Below the pieces are notes generated by a model, which was not told the DNA's origin, made no database searches, and was given only the letters and a program-made list of their open reading frames with translations. Of a DNA stretch of 64,000 nucleotides, positions 62,114 through 64,000 are shown piece by piece. Positions within the stretch are counted from its first letter, which is position 1, and each line of letters begins with the position of its first letter. The stretch comes from Pseudorhodobacter turbinis (GTDB lineage Bacteria; Pseudomonadota; Alphaproteobacteria; Rhodobacterales; Rhodobacteraceae), in assembly GCF_005234135.1 (NCBI RefSeq), contig NZ_CP039964.1, positions 1,302,001 to 1,366,000 on the forward strand, read 5' to 3'. A program made the translations under genes and the position numbers.

Positions 62114-62732
62114 GATGCCGTTTAGCGATTCAGACGATCTTAAGATGGCACTTGCTGAGCAGGAAATGCTCCGGCAAAAACTGCGCAAGCGGTCTTATAT
62201 GGAGCTCGTCCTAAAGTTTTACGCATTTGCGGGAGCATTGACGGCCCTTTTTGGGGTATTCTACGTTGCCTATATTCTTCTGGACATCAACCTGTCTCGC
62301 GAAGTACAAATGGGGTTGATGATTGCATTCTTTGGCGCTGTAATGTCCGTGGTGTCCTTATTCGGGATATCATATCTTAGAGACCGCACTCAACGTGTCT
62401 CCCTGGAGCAATCCGACGAAATTATGAAGCTAGCACTCATCAACGAGTGGGCGCAGTTTGAGAGCATTGCTCGCTCTGTTTCTCGGGTGGATAAGGAAGA
62501 CCCAAGATACTTTTCAGTGCGCAGACTGCTCGAAAGCCTCAGGGTTGATGAAAAAATTGACGATCGTGATTTTCGCGCGCTCCTGACCGCGCTAGAAATG
62601 CGCAATAGAATTGCGCATGGAGTTGACGCATACGATATTGAAGTGTCGGAAGTTGACTATGTTTCAAGTCTTTTGCGGAGGATTGTTTCTCGCCTTGAGG
62701 AAACTGATTTGTCGAAAGAGACAACATCGTAA
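62106..62732 (+). CDS. Membrane-anchored HEPN-like protein
   Basis: A 208-residue protein. A charged N-terminus precedes two membrane segments at about 36-59 and 69-90. Then comes a cytosolic helical domain with Arg166-Asn-Arg-Ile-Ala-His171 (FRALLTALEMRNRIAHGVD). R-x4-H is the HEPN ribonuclease motif, and its place at the start of a late helix is right. Start is ATG at 62106, overlapping the previous stop, or ATG at 62115. HEPN domains are common in toxins and phage defence; some act only as binding modules. Target unknown. Confidence 0.7.
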   Translation: MYKMPFSDSDDLKMALAEQEMLRQKLRKRSYMELVLKFYAFAGALTALFGVFYVAYILLDINLSREVQMGLMIAFFGAVMSVVSLFGISYLRDRTQRVSLEQSDEIMKLALINEWAQFESIARSVSRVDKEDPRYFSVRRLLESLRVDEKIDDRDFRALLTALEMRNRIAHGVDAYDIEVSEVDYVSSLLRRIVSRLEETDLSKETTS

Positions 62733-62899
62733 GCGAGTAACGCCCCACGACGGTTTCGGAACACTGGTAAGCTGTTCAGCATAGTGTTGAAACAGATGTT
62801 GCTTCTGGCTTTCTTACAGCGTTCGAAAGTCGAGGTTGAGCCTTGGATCATGCGGGAAAGCTTCGGGACAGCCTTCTTGAATCCCTCGAAGAAAAGCAC

Positions 62900-62990
62900 G
62901 CGAAAGTTGGTGATGCCCTGAGGGGCAGCATAACATCGCGGAGTTCAGGGGGCGTCGATTCCCTGCTGAGAAAAGGATATGCCACATGAA
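62900..62990 (+). mobile_element. Solo left end of an IS256-type element
   Basis: AAAGTTGGTGATG, then CTGAGGGGCAGCATAACATC, then GAGAAAAGGATATGCCACAT. These match, in order and spacing, the left end of the IS256 element (11160 to 11070 on the minus strand). The transposase gene does not continue after the ATG, so only the end remains. Confidence 0.7.
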
Positions 62991-63078
62991 AGAGGGTAGA
63001 CTCTCCCATAGACAAAGCCACCTCAGCCGCCAACGTTGAGCAACGAGGTGTGATCACATCATGTGCCTCGCAGATCAC

Positions 63079-63512
63079 CTAATCGTGGTGGCCACATGTC
63101 ATGGAATACCTAGCCAAATGTTCTTTGCATAAACGGTCAAGTGCCGTGACATACTCAGGTGGACTGGTTGGTCCCATTTCCGGCATAAAAAGGCCTGCTT
63201 TTTCGCACTGTAGCTGGGCAGTATACAGTTGGCTGGAATTGAACAAGATTAGACGATTGTGGCACCGTCAATACGTTGGTGACCAACCGGCGCGAGAATT
63301 TCCTCGAGCCATGTAAAGGTTCGACCGCGTTCTTGGCAACACGAGAAGTAAGCTCGCTGCCGGGCGCGAGTATCAATAACAGTCGACTTGCCAGAGTTGT
63401 TTTTTCCAATAACGACTGAGATCGGAGAAAAAGAGAAAAACCCACTCCCACTGTCATCAAAACACTTGATGTTAACGCCTTGGATTTGAAAACCTTGCAA
63501 TGGATGTGACAT
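63079..63512 (-). pseudogene. AAA/OLD-like ATPase remnant, internally deleted
   Basis: From 63512 the minus strand codes MSHPLQGFQIQGVNIKCFDD, then PISVVIGKNNSGKSTVID, with Walker A GKNNSGKST of OLD/RecF-type ATPases. At about 63370 the homology stops. A tail in another frame (QLYTAQLQCEKAGLFMPEMG, then VTALDRLCKEHLARY) runs to a stop at 63079 and could be the C-terminus of the same gene, which would mean a large internal deletion. Such ATPases are typical of defence systems. Confidence 0.6.
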
Positions 63513-63564
63513 TACGTTCCTCGCATGTGCCTAAAAAGTCAGCCGACCTCAACAGACTGTATGG

Positions 63565-63675
63565 TTACTTGTTGCTAAGTTCCAGGTTGCCAAACTGAAC
63601 CGTGTCGGGATTTCCGGAGGCTGATTTGTCTTTGTTACGCCGCCATGTCGGATCTTTCCAGTGCCACGAGATGGT
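63565..63675 (-). pseudogene. C-terminal fragment of the gene preceding the ATPase
   Basis: Reads SWHWKDPTWRRNKDKSASGN and PDTVQFGNLELSNK with stop, 52 bases before the ATPase start on the same strand. Its upstream part is cut by serine-recombinase sequence at about 63676. The family is not recognised; position suggests a partner of the ATPase. Confidence 0.4.
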
Positions 63676-64000
63676 CCTCTCTATATCGGGCGCTAGGTCT
63701 GGAACCGGCTTACCTATGTCAAAGACCCCGAGACCGGCAAACGCATCTCGCGGCTTAATCCCGAAGCGGATTGGGTCATCACGGAGGTGCCGGAACTGCG
63801 CATCATCGACCAAGATCTATGGGACGCTGTGCGCGCCCGTCAGGGGGCGATGAAGGTCAAGAACACAGGCACGGCGGTTTGGGACCGGCGCAGACCAAAG
63901 ACATTGTTTTCAGGCTTGTTGGTGTGTGGATGCTGCGGCGGCGGCTTTGCCAAAGTATCGCAAAGCCAATTTGGCTGCTCAACCGCGCGCAACAAGGGCA
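63676..64000 (+). pseudogene. Third serine recombinase fragment (runs out of window)
   Basis: Reads LYIGR, an in-frame stop, then VWNRLTYVKDPETGKRISRL, EVPELRIIDQDLWDAVRARQ, and LFSGLLVCGCCGGGFAKVSQ. This is the recombinase and zinc-ribbon part of a large serine recombinase related to, but clearly different from, the one at 51001. The catalytic domain is missing on the left. Whether the right part is whole cannot be seen. Confidence 0.8.

Noticed and set aside
1..64000. CRISPR array
   Set aside because: The only regular repeats are four operator-like sites at 54.7-54.9 kb; their 33-base gaps have no spacer-like ends and the sites vary too much.

Overview
The window looks like a chromosomal or large-plasmid segment of a marine alphaproteobacterium of the roseobacter group (Rhodobacterales). 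This rests on moderately high GC, the ThiDOSGEF/ThiXYZ layout, an ehuBCDA ectoine transporter, a DUF1127 gene, an alphaproteobacterial GTTC-N7-GTTC SOS box and many IS5, IS3, IS110, IS256 and IS91 fragments. Species cannot be assigned from the sequence alone.

Region by region. 1-0.5 kb: right end of an IS5-type element. 0.6-8.7 kb: a thiamin operon on the minus strand behind a TPP riboswitch (thiD-thiO-thiS-thiG-thiE-thiF-thiY-tenA-thiZ-tenA2-thiX), mostly with ATGA overlaps. 9.4-11.5 kb: IS91 remnant, IS256 element nested in it, and a serine-recombinase tail. 11.7-25.3 kb: a hydantoin/cyclic-amide catabolic cluster. It holds a divergent hydantoinase, a GntR regulator with matching operators at both promoters, a VOC protein, a dipeptide-type ABC transporter, an amidohydrolase, a hydantoin racemase, a DapA-like lyase and an SDR. 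25.3-27.5 kb: broken IS110 and two broken IS5 elements carrying an unusual palindromic repeat. 27.6-31.8 kb: a 1063-residue autotransporter with an exported endonuclease/phosphatase-like passenger, followed by a DeoR regulator. 32-36.5 kb: LysR regulator divergent from a DUF5519 gene, a solute-binding protein split by a complete IS3 element, and an SDR. 37.3-40.4 kb: ehuBCDA.

40.7-64 kb is accessory and heavily rearranged. It holds an orphan SOS box, IS110 remnants, a phage lysis pair (TIGR02594 hydrolase and holin-like protein), a broken nucleoside permease, small stress-type genes (DUF1127, Rnk/GreA, MscS), a PemK-like toxin, a large serine recombinase whose 3' third is repeated 8.7 kb away, and a HipBA module with four operators spaced 48-49 bp apart. 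It also holds an IS3 element and a decayed defence-island-like stretch: a HerA ATPase tail, an AAA/OLD-like ATPase remnant, and an intact two-gene operon pairing a membrane protein with a histone-fold-like head and a membrane protein with a HEPN motif.

The strongest candidates for something new are (1) the palindromic repeat whose two overlapping hairpins covary and which sits inside four places in three transposase genes, and (2) the membrane histone-fold/HEPN pair at 61.7-62.7 kb.
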